Shown here: one piece after another, positions 27,202-36,274 of the stretch
How the letters are laid out: each line of letters begins with the position of its first letter
How positions within the stretch are numbered: position 1 is the stretch's first letter
Source: Flagellimonas spongiicola
GTDB lineage: Bacteria > Bacteroidota > Bacteroidia > Flavobacteriales > Flavobacteriaceae
Direction: 5' to 3'
Assembly: GCF_023502425.1 (NCBI RefSeq)
Contig: NZ_JAMFMA010000002.1
Coordinates: 372,001-436,000 of the forward strand
Length of the DNA stretch: 64,000 bases
Translations under genes and position numbers: made by a program
The notes under the pieces: generated by a model
Database searches by the model: none
Seen by the model: only the letters and a program-made list of their open reading frames with translations
Told to the model about the DNA's origin: nothing

Positions 27202-27930
27202 CTAAAAACTCTTTTTGAAAAACATGCTTCTAAATTTCATGGCAATAACCCCAAAAATGGCTTCTCTCACGATTGCGGAATTCATTTTTGATTTTCCATT
27301 GATTCGGTCGGTAAAAATGATGGAAACCTCTTCGATTCTGAACTTTTTGAGATACGCCCTATACTTCATTTCAATCTGAAAGGCATAGCCAATAAAGCGG
27401 ACTCTGTCCAAATCAATGGCTTCGAGCACCTTTCGATGATAGCATACAAAACCGGCCGTAGGGTCGTGGACCTTCATACCAGTGATGATCTTGACATAGA
27501 ATGATGCACCGTAACTCAACAAAATCCGGAATAAAGGCCAGTTTACGACATTTACCCCCTTTTTATATCTTGATCCAACGGCAACGTCAGCGCCATTTAA
27601 GCAAGCACGATGCAAGCGGGAAAGGTCAGCAGGGCGATGGGAAAAATCCGCATCCATTTCAAAAATGTACTCGTAATCGTGATCCAATGCCCACTTAAAC
27701 CCATGAATGTAGGCTGTACCTAATCCTGATTTTTTCTTACGCACCTCAAGGAAAAGTCTATTTGGAAATTGTTCTTGTAATTGTTGGACATTTTGCGCCG
27801 TTCCATCCGGTGAATTATCATCTACCACCAATACATGGAAGTCCTTTTTAAGATCAAAAACCGTTTTAATGATAGCTTCAATGTTTTCAATCTCATTGAA
27901 GGTGGGTATAATCACGATACCATCTGCCAT
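27202..27930 (-). CDS. GT2 glycosyltransferase, polyprenol-phosphate mannose synthase type
   Basis: From the ATG at 27930 the 242-residue protein starts MADGIVIIPTFNEIENIEAI. It has VVDDNSPDGTA, the metal/donor motif FEMDADFSHRP and VAVGSRYKKG, as in dolichol-phosphate mannosyltransferases (DPM1 type). It would transfer a sugar from a nucleotide donor to a polyprenyl phosphate at the inner membrane face, supplying GT39-type transferases such as that encoded divergently at 28050. First gene of the operon with dihydroorotase. Confidence 0.88.
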   Translation of the reverse strand: MADGIVIIPTFNEIENIEAIIKTVFDLKKDFHVLVVDDNSPDGTAQNVQQLQEQFPNRLFLEVRKKKSGLGTAYIHGFKWALDHDYEYIFEMDADFSHRPADLSRLHRACLNGADVAVGSRYKKGVNVVNWPLFRILLSYGASFYVKIITGMKVHDPTAGFVCYHRKVLEAIDLDRVRFIGYAFQIEMKYRAYLKKFRIEEVSIIFTDRINGKSKMNSAIVREAIFGVIAMKFRSMFFKKSF

Positions 27931-27948
27931 TAGCGCATAATTAGAGTG

Positions 27949-27956
27949 CAAAAATA
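27949..27956 (-). promoter_or_regulatory. -7 box of the GT2/dihydroorotase operon
   Basis: TATTTTTG on the minus strand, 18 bp before the GT2 ATG. No -33 partner at the right distance. Confidence 0.4.
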
Positions 27957-28001
27957 AGCTTTTCTAGTTAGCGGAAAGTCTTTAGGTCAACTGCCCACCT
28001 C

Positions 28002-28029
28002 TTGTTACGTGCCAATATTTGTAACTTTG
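28002..28029 (+). promoter_or_regulatory. Promoter of the GT39-like gene
   Basis: TTG at 28002-28004, a 17-bp spacer and TAACTTTG at 28022-28029 match both Bacteroidota promoter elements. The ATG follows 20 bp later at 28050. Confidence 0.65.
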
Positions 28030-28049
28030 CGCCATCTAAAAAACTATTG

Positions 28050-29708
28050 ATGGCCCAAAAGACTCCACGGTTATTTTACCTTCTACTAACCGTTCTTTTT
28101 GTTCTCAACCTCTTGCAAGCTGCTTTCACGGAACTGATTTATGATGAGGCCTATTATTGGTACTATGCCCAAAACATGGATTGGGGTTACTTTGACCATC
28201 CATCCATGGTTGCCTTGCTTATAAAAATCAGTAGTTTGTTTTTTACGGGAGAATTGGGTGTTCGATTCATGAGTTGCCTGCTTTCGGTAGGAATTTATCT
28301 AATTGTTTGGGAAATCATAGACCATCCGAAAAAAAGGGAATATGTGATCCACTTTTTCCTACTGCTGTTTTCAATGACGTTGATGAATGCCTATGGATTT
28401 TTCACCCTGCCAGATACGCCATTGTTGTTTTTTACCGCATTGTTCCTTTTACTCTATAAGCGCTTTCTGAATAATCCCAACATCTATATCAGTTTGGCAT
28501 TAGGGGTGACAATGGCAGCGTTGATGTATAGCAAGTATCACGCGGTCCTAGTTATATTATTTGTGTTTTTATCCAATTTTAAATTGGTGTTCAACTGGAA
28601 GGCCTGGCTTGCTGTTGGTATTGCTTTGGTATGTTACGTTCCTCATTTTTTATGGTTGATGGAGTATGACTTTGTATCCATAAAATACCATCTTTTCGAG
28701 CGACCTAATCAAGCTTATTCGTTTGAAAAATTCACTTTAGGCTATTTGGTGAACCTTGTTGCAATTTTTGGACTTTTGTTTTACTGGGTGTACTATGCTT
28801 TAGTAACCGATAAACGCAAGGACCAATTTTCAAAAGCCTTGAGATATCTAACCTATGGGGTACTGATTTTCTTTTTTGTTTCCAGTTTTAACCGAAGGGT
28901 GCAGACCCAATGGATTATCGTTATTTCCATTCCTATGGCAATCATTGCTTTTAGGCACTTATTGGAAAACGAGAAAAGTAGAAAATGGATGTTTCGAATG
29001 GCAATGATCAGCGCCATTTTACTGATTTACGCTAGAGCCTGGCTAATTTATCAACCTTTGTTACCCATTCTTTACGAAGCACATGGAAACAAAAACTGGG
29101 TGATGGACCTTAAATCCAAAGCAGGTGATGTTCCTGTGGTTTTCGAGAATTCATATCGACAGGCTCCGATGTACGAATTTTATGCTGGCAAGCCCTCTTT
29201 TTCATTGAACAATTTTATGTATCGGAAAAACCAATACTCTATTGATGGGTCAGAAGATAGGGTAAGAGGCAAGGACGTCCTTTATGTTACCAAATATAGA
29301 AATGCTGGAGATGTGCAATTCAAACACCCAGATAGTTCTGTTTTTTACGGCAGTTTCCTAAAGGACTTTCAATCTTACCGTAAATTACAATGTCTGGTAG
29401 AAAAGGAAAATGAGAATGAACCTTGGGAACTTAAAATCCATAATCCATACGAATTTGATGTACCCTTGGAAAACTTGAATTTTGCTGTTGCCTATTCCAA
29501 TGCATACAAGCAGGTAAAAGAACAAGTCTCTTTAGAAGTAACATCCATTGACGAACAACAGCACATTCTAAAATCCAAGGATACGGTGTTTTACAGCTTT
29601 GAGCTTCCAAAATCCAAAAAAATGGAAAAACCTAGCTATTTTAGGATTGGTTTAGCAAATAAGGGTCTTTTAACAGGACTTCAGGGCATGCCCACCAAAA
29701 TTGAATAA
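28050..29708 (+). CDS. Membrane glycosyltransferase, GT39/ArnT-like
   Basis: I start at 28050 (MAQKTPRLFYLLLTVL), after the promoter; the in-frame ATG at 28002 is within it. The 552-residue protein has about ten membrane helices. The first periplasmic loop has the conserved acidic pattern LIYDEAYYWYYAQN and the FDHPSM motif of PMT/ArnT-type transferases that use polyprenyl-phosphate sugars. The C-terminal 170 residues are a soluble domain. With the divergent DPM-like synthase it may add a sugar to a cell-surface lipid or protein. It overlaps the next gene by one base. Confidence 0.85.
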   Translation: MAQKTPRLFYLLLTVLFVLNLLQAAFTELIYDEAYYWYYAQNMDWGYFDHPSMVALLIKISSLFFTGELGVRFMSCLLSVGIYLIVWEIIDHPKKREYVIHFFLLLFSMTLMNAYGFFTLPDTPLLFFTALFLLLYKRFLNNPNIYISLALGVTMAALMYSKYHAVLVILFVFLSNFKLVFNWKAWLAVGIALVCYVPHFLWLMEYDFVSIKYHLFERPNQAYSFEKFTLGYLVNLVAIFGLLFYWVYYALVTDKRKDQFSKALRYLTYGVLIFFFVSSFNRRVQTQWIIVISIPMAIIAFRHLLENEKSRKWMFRMAMISAILLIYARAWLIYQPLLPILYEAHGNKNWVMDLKSKAGDVPVVFENSYRQAPMYEFYAGKPSFSLNNFMYRKNQYSIDGSEDRVRGKDVLYVTKYRNAGDVQFKHPDSSVFYGSFLKDFQSYRKLQCLVEKENENEPWELKIHNPYEFDVPLENLNFAVAYSNAYKQVKEQVSLEVTSIDEQQHILKSKDTVFYSFELPKSKKMEKPSYFRIGLANKGLLTGLQGMPTKIE

Positions 29709-30364
29709 TGGAACCCATATATAAACATTTTGAGTATTTGGATTGGGCAACATCATTGTTGTTTTTCAGCATGCTTTTACTTGCGTTGGGCAAATACCTC
29801 TTCCAAAACAAGTTCCTAAATTTTCTGATTTTACCATTCAACAACAAATATGTGGTCCTTCATAATAAAAAAGGAAGGCTTTTTAGTTGGTTTCACATTA
29901 TATTGACTGTCTTTCAACTGATCAATATCTCACTCTTTGCACTGACCATTCAAAAAGTATTCTTTACCTACACTACAGAAAGCCAATTGACTCAATTTTT
30001 CATCATATTAGGATTGTTCTCAGCATTTGAGTTATTGAAAATGTTGGTGCAGTTGGGTCAAGGCTATGTATTCAATACCGAAAGTTTGATAGCACAGTTG
30101 ATATTTAACAAAATATCATATTTGAACCATAGCAGCTTGGTTATGTTCATATCCAACATCATCCTTTTCTACATTGCAAAAGATTCAAAAGTGGTAATAA
30201 TCACGGCATTGGTCTTAATTATTTCCATTAATGCCATTGGATTGTTCAAGCTGTTGAAGAACCATCAAAAAGTCATAATTTCCCACTTTTTCTATTTTAT
30301 TTTGTACCTTTGCACACTCGAATTTGCGCCCCTAGTAATAGTTGGAAGCTATCTAAAAGATTGA
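29708..30364 (+). CDS. DUF4271 integral membrane protein
   Basis: The 218-residue protein has about five or six hydrophobic helices and the DUF4271 look: LLFFSMLLLALGKYLFQNKF near the N-terminus and a C-terminal LYLCTLEFAPLVIV helix. It starts at TAATG overlapping the GT39-like stop and is followed 6 bp later by hemD. The DUF4271-hemD pairing is common in Flavobacteriia. No function is established. Confidence 0.85.
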   Translation: MEPIYKHFEYLDWATSLLFFSMLLLALGKYLFQNKFLNFLILPFNNKYVVLHNKKGRLFSWFHIILTVFQLINISLFALTIQKVFFTYTTESQLTQFFIILGLFSAFELLKMLVQLGQGYVFNTESLIAQLIFNKISYLNHSSLVMFISNIILFYIAKDSKVVIITALVLIISINAIGLFKLLKNHQKVIISHFFYFILYLCTLEFAPLVIVGSYLKD

Positions 30365-30370
30365 AAGCTT

Positions 30371-31114
30371 ATGAAAGTAAAGACAATTTTGGTTTCCCAA
30401 CCAGAACCCAAAATAGAAAATTCCCCCTATTCACGTCTTATAGAGAAAGAGAAGGTCAAAGTGGATTTTAGACCTTTTATTCACGTTGAAGGAGTTCAAG
30501 CGAAATCAGTAAGACAGCAAAAAATTGATTTAAACAATTTTACGGCCATCATCTTAACCAGCAGAAATTCTGTTGATCACTTTTTCAGAATTGCCGAAGA
30601 AATGCGCTTCAAGGTACCAGATACCATGAAATATTTCTGTCAATCTGAAGCTGTAGCCTACTACTTGCAGAAATACGTTGTTTATCGCAAGCGTAAAATC
30701 TATGTTGGCACACGCACCTTTAATGAATTGGTTCCGTTGATTAAAAAGTACAAGGACGAGAAATTCCTTTTACCCTCTTCGGATACCTTAAAGGCCATTG
30801 TTCCTCAATCTTTAGATGATTTAGGTGTTGATTGGACCAGAGGCATATTCTACAAAACGGTTATCAGCGATTTATCGGATTTAAGGGATGTCTATTATGA
30901 TGTTTTGGTGTTCTTTAGCCCTTCAGGCATAGAGTCCTTATTGAAGAATTTCCCTGATTTTGAACAAAACGACACGCGAATTGCAGTGTTCGGGAACAGT
31001 ACGGTAAAAGCCGCTACAGAAGCAGGGCTTCGCATTGACATTCAAGCCCCTACTCCCGAAACACCTTCAATGACCATGGCATTACAGAAGTACATTACCA
31101 GTGTAAACAAATAA
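30371..31114 (+). CDS. hemD: Uroporphyrinogen-III synthase
   Basis: The 247-residue protein has the two-lobe HemD pattern: VDFRPFIHVEGV, AIILTSRNSVDHFF, YFCQSEAVAYYL in the first lobe, and VLVFFSPSGIESLL and AVFGNSTVKAATEAGL in the second. It converts hydroxymethylbilane to uroporphyrinogen III in haem synthesis. HemD sequences diverge strongly, so assignment rests on these segments and the usual DUF4271 neighbour. Last gene of the operon, closed by the terminator at 31136. Confidence 0.86.
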   Translation: MKVKTILVSQPEPKIENSPYSRLIEKEKVKVDFRPFIHVEGVQAKSVRQQKIDLNNFTAIILTSRNSVDHFFRIAEEMRFKVPDTMKYFCQSEAVAYYLQKYVVYRKRKIYVGTRTFNELVPLIKKYKDEKFLLPSSDTLKAIVPQSLDDLGVDWTRGIFYKTVISDLSDLRDVYYDVLVFFSPSGIESLLKNFPDFEQNDTRIAVFGNSTVKAATEAGLRIDIQAPTPETPSMTMALQKYITSVNK

Positions 31115-31135
31115 CTGTTTCACTGTGAAAAATAA

Positions 31136-31165
31136 AAAAGCCCCGATTCTCGGGGCTTTTCTTTT
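31136..31165. terminator. Bidirectional terminator between hemD and pckA
   Basis: The 11-bp stem AAAAGCCCCGA/TCGGGGCTTTT with loop TTC is flanked by A-rich and T-rich tracts on both sides. It can stop transcription from both convergent genes. Confidence 0.9.
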
Positions 31166-32782
31166 TTAAAAGGCATATCGTTGAGGTCCTCCTCGTCGAA
31201 TCTCTTCGCTCGCATAAGCTTCAAACTTTTTAAAGTTCTCGCGGAACGCGTTGGTCAACTTAAAGGCAGTTGTATAATAAGCTTCATCGTCATTCCAGGT
31301 AGCTCTAGGGCTTAGTACCTGTGTAGGTACACCTGGACATTCCCTAGGTTGTGCTACACCAAATACAGAATGGATATGGTAATTATCATAGCTATACAGT
31401 CCTAAATCACCATTTAAAACTGCAGTGATCATGGCTCGCGTATATTTTAGTTCCATACGTTTTCCCACCCCGTAAGGTCCACCTGTCCATCCCGTATTGA
31501 TCAACCAAACATCAACACCGGACTCTTGCATTTTCTTACTAAGCATTTCTGCATATACAGCAGGATGTAAAGGCATAAATGGTGCGCCAAAACAAGCTGA
31601 GAAGGATGGTTGCGGCTCTACAACACCAGCCTCCGTACCTGCCACCTTAGCGGTATAACCGGAAATAAAATGATACGCAGCCTGGGATGGAGTCAATTTA
31701 GAAATAGGAGGCAATACCCCAAAGGCATCTGCAGTAAGGAAGAATATATTCTTTACATTCTCGCCAATGGAAGGTTGTTGAATATTATCGATATGATAGA
31801 TTGGATAGCTTACCCTTGTATTTTGGGTGATGGAAGTATCTGCATAATCGACCACACCATTAGCATCCATGATAACATTTTCCAAAATGGCGCCCTCTTT
31901 TATAGCACCATAAATTTCAGGTTCCTTTTCCTTAGAAAGGTCAATCACCTTTGCATAACAACCGCCTTCAAAATTGAAAACCGTGTTTTGTGCGGTCCAT
32001 CCGTGCTCGTCATCTCCAATCAATTTGCGGTTTGGGTCCGTTGATAAGGTGGTTTTCCCTGTTCCAGACAATCCAAAAAATACAGCTGTGTCTCCATCAT
32101 TACCAATATTGGCAGAGCAATGCATTGGTAGCGTATTCTTGAAGACTGGAAGGATAAAATTTAATGCAGAGAATATTCCTTTTTTGATTTCTCCCGTGTA
32201 ACCGGTTCCTCCAATCAGGGCAATCTTCTTGCTAAAATTCAGAATCGCAAAATTGTGTTGTCGAGTACCATCTAAATCCGCGTCAGCCAAAAATCCAGGC
32301 GCATTGACAACCGTCCATTCTGGGTCGAAATTTTCCAATTCCTCCACAGTTGGCCTCAAAAACATATTGTAGGCAAACATGTTGGACCACGGATATTCGT
32401 TGATTACCCTGATGTTCAGCTTGTAGGCTTCATCTGCACAAGCATAACAATCCCTTACAAAAAGCTCTTTTTCATTTAAATAAGCTATTACTTTGTCATA
32501 TAGCTTGTCGAATTTTTCAGAGTCAAATGGGATATTGATATCTCCCCACCAAATTTTCTCTTCGGTAATTTCATCCTTTACAATAAAACGATCCATGGGG
32601 GACCTTCCTGTAAACTCTCCCGTATTTACGGCGAGCGCTCCAGACGAGGCTTGCTTACCCATTTCTTTCTGAATTGTAGCTCCCTGTAATTCCTTGGGAG
32701 ACAGCTGATAATGCACATTATTGTGCGCTATTCCATACTGCTTTAACGAAATCGTTTTCGTAGTTGGGGTATAGGTATCCAT
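31166..32782 (-). CDS. pckA: ATP-dependent phosphoenolpyruvate carboxykinase
   Basis: The 538-residue enzyme carries FFGLSGTGKTTLSTDPNR (kinase-1a/P-loop), LIGDDEHGW (kinase 2, metal-binding Asp), NTGEFTGRSPMDRF for oxaloacetate/PEP binding, and GYTAKVAGTEAG. The length matches the ATP-type family. It turns oxaloacetate into PEP for gluconeogenesis. It has a good promoter 22 bp upstream (32804-32833). Confidence 0.97.
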   Translation of the reverse strand: MDTYTPTTKTISLKQYGIAHNNVHYQLSPKELQGATIQKEMGKQASSGALAVNTGEFTGRSPMDRFIVKDEITEEKIWWGDINIPFDSEKFDKLYDKVIAYLNEKELFVRDCYACADEAYKLNIRVINEYPWSNMFAYNMFLRPTVEELENFDPEWTVVNAPGFLADADLDGTRQHNFAILNFSKKIALIGGTGYTGEIKKGIFSALNFILPVFKNTLPMHCSANIGNDGDTAVFFGLSGTGKTTLSTDPNRKLIGDDEHGWTAQNTVFNFEGGCYAKVIDLSKEKEPEIYGAIKEGAILENVIMDANGVVDYADTSITQNTRVSYPIYHIDNIQQPSIGENVKNIFFLTADAFGVLPPISKLTPSQAAYHFISGYTAKVAGTEAGVVEPQPSFSACFGAPFMPLHPAVYAEMLSKKMQESGVDVWLINTGWTGGPYGVGKRMELKYTRAMITAVLNGDLGLYSYDNYHIHSVFGVAQPRECPGVPTQVLSPRATWNDDEAYYTTAFKLTNAFRENFKKFEAYASEEIRRGGPQRYAF

Positions 32783-32803
32783 TGTTTAGTTTTTATATTG
32801 GTG

Positions 32804-32833
32804 CAAAGCTAGAAAATTCTCACCGCCACCAAA
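32804..32833 (-). promoter_or_regulatory. Promoter of pckA
   Basis: On the minus strand TTTG (30-33 of this stretch, 32830-32833) and TAGCTTTG (32804-32811) are separated by 18 bp, matching both elements of the Bacteroidota promoter. It sits just downstream of the DUF423 stop, so pckA is transcribed independently. Confidence 0.7.
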
Positions 32834-32845
32834 CCTATTTTCCGA

Positions 32846-33238
32846 TTATTTGTTCGTTTTATCAGCCCAAACATAATACCCCAACAGTGCCCAACCCAGG
32901 ATCAAAATGGTTCCCCCTATTGGTGTTATAAATCCAATAACTCTAAAATCAAAAGTGGTAATACCATTTATGGCCAATAGATAGATCGAACCTGAGAACA
33001 GAAGTACACCTAAACATATTAGCCTAAATACCACCCTCAATTTAGATTTCCTCACCAATGGAAAACTCCCTAAAATCAATAACATCAAAGCATGATACAT
33101 TTGATATCGAACCCCTGTTTCAAAGGTATCCACGGCACTTTCAGGAACTAGCTTTTCCAACCCATGTGCACCAAAGGCTCCAAGTATGATCGCTAAGAAT
33201 CCCAAGATGATACCCATCAATACTATTGTTCTGTTCAT
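32846..33238 (-). CDS. DUF423 membrane protein
   Basis: The 130-residue protein has four hydrophobic helices and the family hallmarks LGAFGAHGLEK near residue 21 and VRYQMYHALMLLILG. DUF423 proteins are small inner-membrane proteins of unknown function. Same direction as pckA but separated by the pckA promoter. Confidence 0.9.
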   Translation of the reverse strand: MNRTIVLMGIILGFLAIILGAFGAHGLEKLVPESAVDTFETGVRYQMYHALMLLILGSFPLVRKSKLRVVFRLICLGVLLFSGSIYLLAINGITTFDFRVIGFITPIGGTILILGWALLGYYVWADKTNK

Positions 33239-33317
33239 AACTTTTATGCTTTGTTTTTTTAGAAATATAACAATTTGATACCTTAGTATCCGTTTTAATC
33301 AAAAGTAAATAAAACGT

Positions 33318-34691
33318 ATGGTCCGCACTATTTTGGTTGTCGGCGCAGGTAAGTCAACCTCCTACTTATTGGATTACATTCTGAAAAAGTCAACAGCAGA
33401 AAATCTAAAGTTGATCATTGGCGATCTCCATCCGGAGAACATACCTCAGGAATTTGCCTCACACGAAAATTGTGAAGTCTGCAAGTTGGATATATTCGAT
33501 GACGAGGCACGGAAAAAAGCTATTGCAAATTCCGACTTGGTCATCTCCATGTTGCCTGCCCGAATGCACATTAATGTGGCAAAAGACTGCATAGAATTCA
33601 AAAAGCATTTGGTGACAGCTTCCTATGTAAGTAAGGAAATTGAAGCTTTGGACGCAGACGCGAAGAAGCACGGGCTGGTTTTCATGAATGAAATTGGTCT
33701 AGATCCAGGGATAGACCACATGAGTGCAATGGAGATCATTGACAGGATTCGTGATAAAGGCGGAAAAATGTTACTATTTGAATCTTTTACAGGAGGTTTG
33801 GTAGCTCCAGAGGATGACACGAATTTGTGGAGTTATAAATTCACCTGGAATCCTAGAAATGTAGTCGTGGCTGCTCAAGGGGGTGCTGCAAAATTCATTC
33901 AAGAAGGGACCTATAAATACATCCCTTATCAAAAAATATTCAGGCGTACGGAATTGGTTGATGTTGAAGGTTATGGTACGTTCGAAGTATATGCAAATAG
34001 GGATTCATTGAAATATAGGGACGCCTATGGATTACAAGACGCCCTGACACTGTTTAGAGGTACCATGAGAAGAGTTGGTTTTTCCAAAGCATGGCACATA
34101 TTTGTAATGCTTGGCATGACCGACGATACGTATACCATTGAAAACTCCGAAGGTATGTCCTATCGTGAATTCGTCAATCTATTTTTGCCCTACTCTCCTA
34201 CTGATTCCGTAGAATTGAAACTACGGCATTATCTGAAAATCGACCAAGATGATATTCGTTGGGGAAAACTATTGGAATTGAACCTTTTTGACCATACCAA
34301 TAAGATTCCATTAAAGAACGCCACTCCAGCACAAATGCTACAACACATTTTAGAAGATAGCTGGACGTTGGAACCAAATGAAAAAGACATGATTGTCATG
34401 TACCATAAATTTGGCTATGAAATCAATGGTGAGAAGAAACAACTGGATGCCAATATGGTGGTTTTAGGAGAAAACCAGACCTATACTGCCATGGCCAAAA
34501 CAGTAGGTCTTCCTGTTGCTATGGCAGCATTACAAATCCTGAATAAAAAAATCACAACGGCTGGAGTTCAAATTCCAATAAGTAAAGAAGTGTATAGCCC
34601 TATTTTGGATGAATTAAAAACCTATGGCATTACATTCAATGAATTTGAAGTGCCCTATTTAGGGTACAATCCAGACTCTATAGGGAATTGA
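33318..34691 (+). CDS. Saccharopine dehydrogenase family protein
   Basis: The 457-residue protein begins VRTILVVGAGKSTSYLL, a Rossmann NAD(P) site, followed by SMLPARMHINVAKDC, MNEIGLDPGIDHMSA and ESFTGGLVAPEDD. These mark the saccharopine dehydrogenase C-terminal-type (glutamate-forming) family. It likely belongs to lysine catabolism or a related amino-acid route. An Lrp/AsnC regulator gene follows 48 bp downstream in the same direction, consistent with amino-acid-responsive control. Confidence 0.9.
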   Translation: MVRTILVVGAGKSTSYLLDYILKKSTAENLKLIIGDLHPENIPQEFASHENCEVCKLDIFDDEARKKAIANSDLVISMLPARMHINVAKDCIEFKKHLVTASYVSKEIEALDADAKKHGLVFMNEIGLDPGIDHMSAMEIIDRIRDKGGKMLLFESFTGGLVAPEDDTNLWSYKFTWNPRNVVVAAQGGAAKFIQEGTYKYIPYQKIFRRTELVDVEGYGTFEVYANRDSLKYRDAYGLQDALTLFRGTMRRVGFSKAWHIFVMLGMTDDTYTIENSEGMSYREFVNLFLPYSPTDSVELKLRHYLKIDQDDIRWGKLLELNLFDHTNKIPLKNATPAQMLQHILEDSWTLEPNEKDMIVMYHKFGYEINGEKKQLDANMVVLGENQTYTAMAKTVGLPVAMAALQILNKKITTAGVQIPISKEVYSPILDELKTYGITFNEFEVPYLGYNPDSIGN

Positions 34692-34739
34692 TTTTTGGTG
34701 ACTTTTTCAATATCTTTAGTTTCAAAAAAGAAGCTTTAG

Positions 34740-35210
34740 ATGAAAAAACCTAACAAATCCGTTAAAATTGACGGAATAGACAAAAAGATCCTAAGATTTT
34801 TGATGGAAGATGCACGAACTCCTATTCTAGAGATAGCGAGGAACATTGGTATTTCAGGTGCTGCAATTCATCAAAGGCTACGTAAGTTGGAGGATTCCGG
34901 TTTGTTATCTGGGTCGAAATTTGTCATCAACCCCAAGGTTTTAGGGTATACGACTATGGCCTACATTGGTATTTTTCTGGATAAGGCAATGGCAAATCCT
35001 CAAGCAGTTAAGCAATTGGAAAAAATCCCAGAAGTCCTAGAATGTCATTATACTACTGGAAACTGGTCCATATTGATAAAAGTTCTCTGTATGGACAATG
35101 AGCATTTAATGGTACTACTCAATAAAAAGATACAACCCATTGAAGGCGTATCTAGAACTGAAACCTTTATTTCACTTGCCCAACAAATTGATCGACAAAT
35201 ACGCATATAG
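34740..35210 (+). CDS. Lrp/AsnC family transcriptional regulator
   Basis: The 156-residue protein has the N-terminal winged helix (IDKKILRFLMEDARTPILEI, then GISGAAIHQRLRKLEDSG) and a C-terminal RAM ligand-binding domain (YIGIFLDKAMANPQAV and the VLECHYTTGNWSILIKV strand region). It probably forms an octamer sensing an amino acid. A TATCTTTA box about 25 bp upstream may be its own promoter. Neighbouring saccharopine dehydrogenase is the obvious candidate target. Confidence 0.93.
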   Translation: MKKPNKSVKIDGIDKKILRFLMEDARTPILEIARNIGISGAAIHQRLRKLEDSGLLSGSKFVINPKVLGYTTMAYIGIFLDKAMANPQAVKQLEKIPEVLECHYTTGNWSILIKVLCMDNEHLMVLLNKKIQPIEGVSRTETFISLAQQIDRQIRI

Positions 35211-35212
35211 TA

Positions 35213-35244
35213 TTTGTATTCAATCTAAATAAATTTTATTTTTG
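35213..35244 (+). promoter_or_regulatory. Strong promoter just before the 35250 gene
   Basis: TTTG at 35213-35216, a 20-bp spacer and TATTTTTG at 35237-35244 form a complete match. The ATG starts only 5 bp after the -7 box, so the mRNA should have almost no leader. Confidence 0.65.
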
Positions 35245-35249
35245 CCTTC

Positions 35250-35570
35250 ATGAAGGCGATTTATAAATCCCAGTTTTATGCATTGTTCCAATCGCAACAG
35301 GAACGATGCTTTTATATTGACTTTGGTCAAAAAACTGTGCGCGCCTCTTTTTGTCAACTATTAGCCCTTCGTCAAAAAGTTCTATCCATCGAAATTGAAG
35401 ATCATTTTGATAGTGATTTAAACCAACACGGATTTGAGTTGTTGCAGCTTTGCAACAAGGAACATTTATTTATCCTGAACACACATGAAGTACTGGATTT
35501 AAAACAACTGATTCAAAATGGTTTTGTTCAGCTTGGCATATCCTCTACCGAAGAGATTTTAATGGCATAA
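35250..35570 (+). CDS. Small conserved-looking protein of unknown function
   Basis: The 106-residue protein (MKAIYKSQFYALFQSQQERC) has no signal peptide or membrane helix. It alternates short strands and helices and has three Cys (CFYIDF, FCQLLAL, LLQLCNK), not in a recognisable metal-binding spacing. A faint resemblance to small Bacteroidota DUF6686-type proteins is possible but I would not rely on it. A strong promoter lies directly upstream. The ferritin gene follows in the same direction 116 bp later. Confidence 0.65.
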   Translation: MKAIYKSQFYALFQSQQERCFYIDFGQKTVRASFCQLLALRQKVLSIEIEDHFDSDLNQHGFELLQLCNKEHLFILNTHEVLDLKQLIQNGFVQLGISSTEEILMA

Positions 35571-35686
35571 ATCGTTGCAATCCCTTCTTATTTTTATTCA
35601 GTCTTAAATTGCTTTCAAATAAGCTGTTAGCACAGTAATTCCTATTGAATTTGCCTACTTTTACAGGAATCACAAGAAAAATAGCG

Positions 35687-36205
35687 ATGAAAGATATAGC
35701 ACGACAAGGCATGAGCATAAAAGTGGAATCCATGGATATGCTCAACATTCAAATAAAAATGGAAGCACATGCATCTGCCACTTACTTGGCAATGGCTTCC
35801 TGGTGTGATCAAAATGGTTTTTTTACCAGCGCCAAATTCTTCCATAAACAAGCGGAAGAAGAGCGGGAACACATGATGAAGATTTTTAATTTTCTAATAG
35901 ATGCTGGCGGCAGTCCAATTTCGCCAGAAATTACAAACATCAACCACGATTATGCATCCATAGTTGATGTGTTTGAATCTACCTTAGATCATGAAATTGC
36001 GGTGACAAAATCCATTCATGCAATTGTACTCAAGTCAAGGGAAGTTGGTGATATTGCCACTGAACGCTTTTTGGACTGGTTTGTAATGGAGCAAGTGGAA
36101 GAAGAAAACACAATCCGGGACATTCTGGATATGATTTCAGTTACAGGCACCGAGGGTGTTGGACTTCAAATGATAGATGATCATGTTGGTAACTGGATAG
36201 AATAG
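35687..36205 (+). CDS. Ferritin
   Basis: The ATG at 35687 gives a 172-residue ferritin. The ferroxidase ligands are visible in the helix-A motif IKMEAHASATYLAMASW (Glu), the helix-B motif KQAEEEREHMMKIF (Glu and His), and the helix-C/D Glu residues in FVMEQVEEENTIRDIL. It lacks the haem-binding Met context of bacterioferritins. It would form a 24-mer storing iron. The N-terminus is longer than in typical bacterial ferritins by about 10 residues. A terminator follows at 36227. Confidence 0.94.
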   Translation: MKDIARQGMSIKVESMDMLNIQIKMEAHASATYLAMASWCDQNGFFTSAKFFHKQAEEEREHMMKIFNFLIDAGGSPISPEITNINHDYASIVDVFESTLDHEIAVTKSIHAIVLKSREVGDIATERFLDWFVMEQVEEENTIRDILDMISVTGTEGVGLQMIDDHVGNWIE

Positions 36206-36226
36206 ATAACTAACTATCTCAAAACA

Positions 36227-36254
36227 AAAAACGGAGCCAATAGGCTCCGTTTTT
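36227..36254. terminator. Bidirectional terminator between ferritin and the zinc peptidase gene
   Basis: The 12-bp perfect stem AAAAACGGAGCC/GGCTCCGTTTTT with loop AATA serves both convergent genes. Confidence 0.9.
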
Positions 36255-36274
36255 GTTATTCGATAAATATTGGA

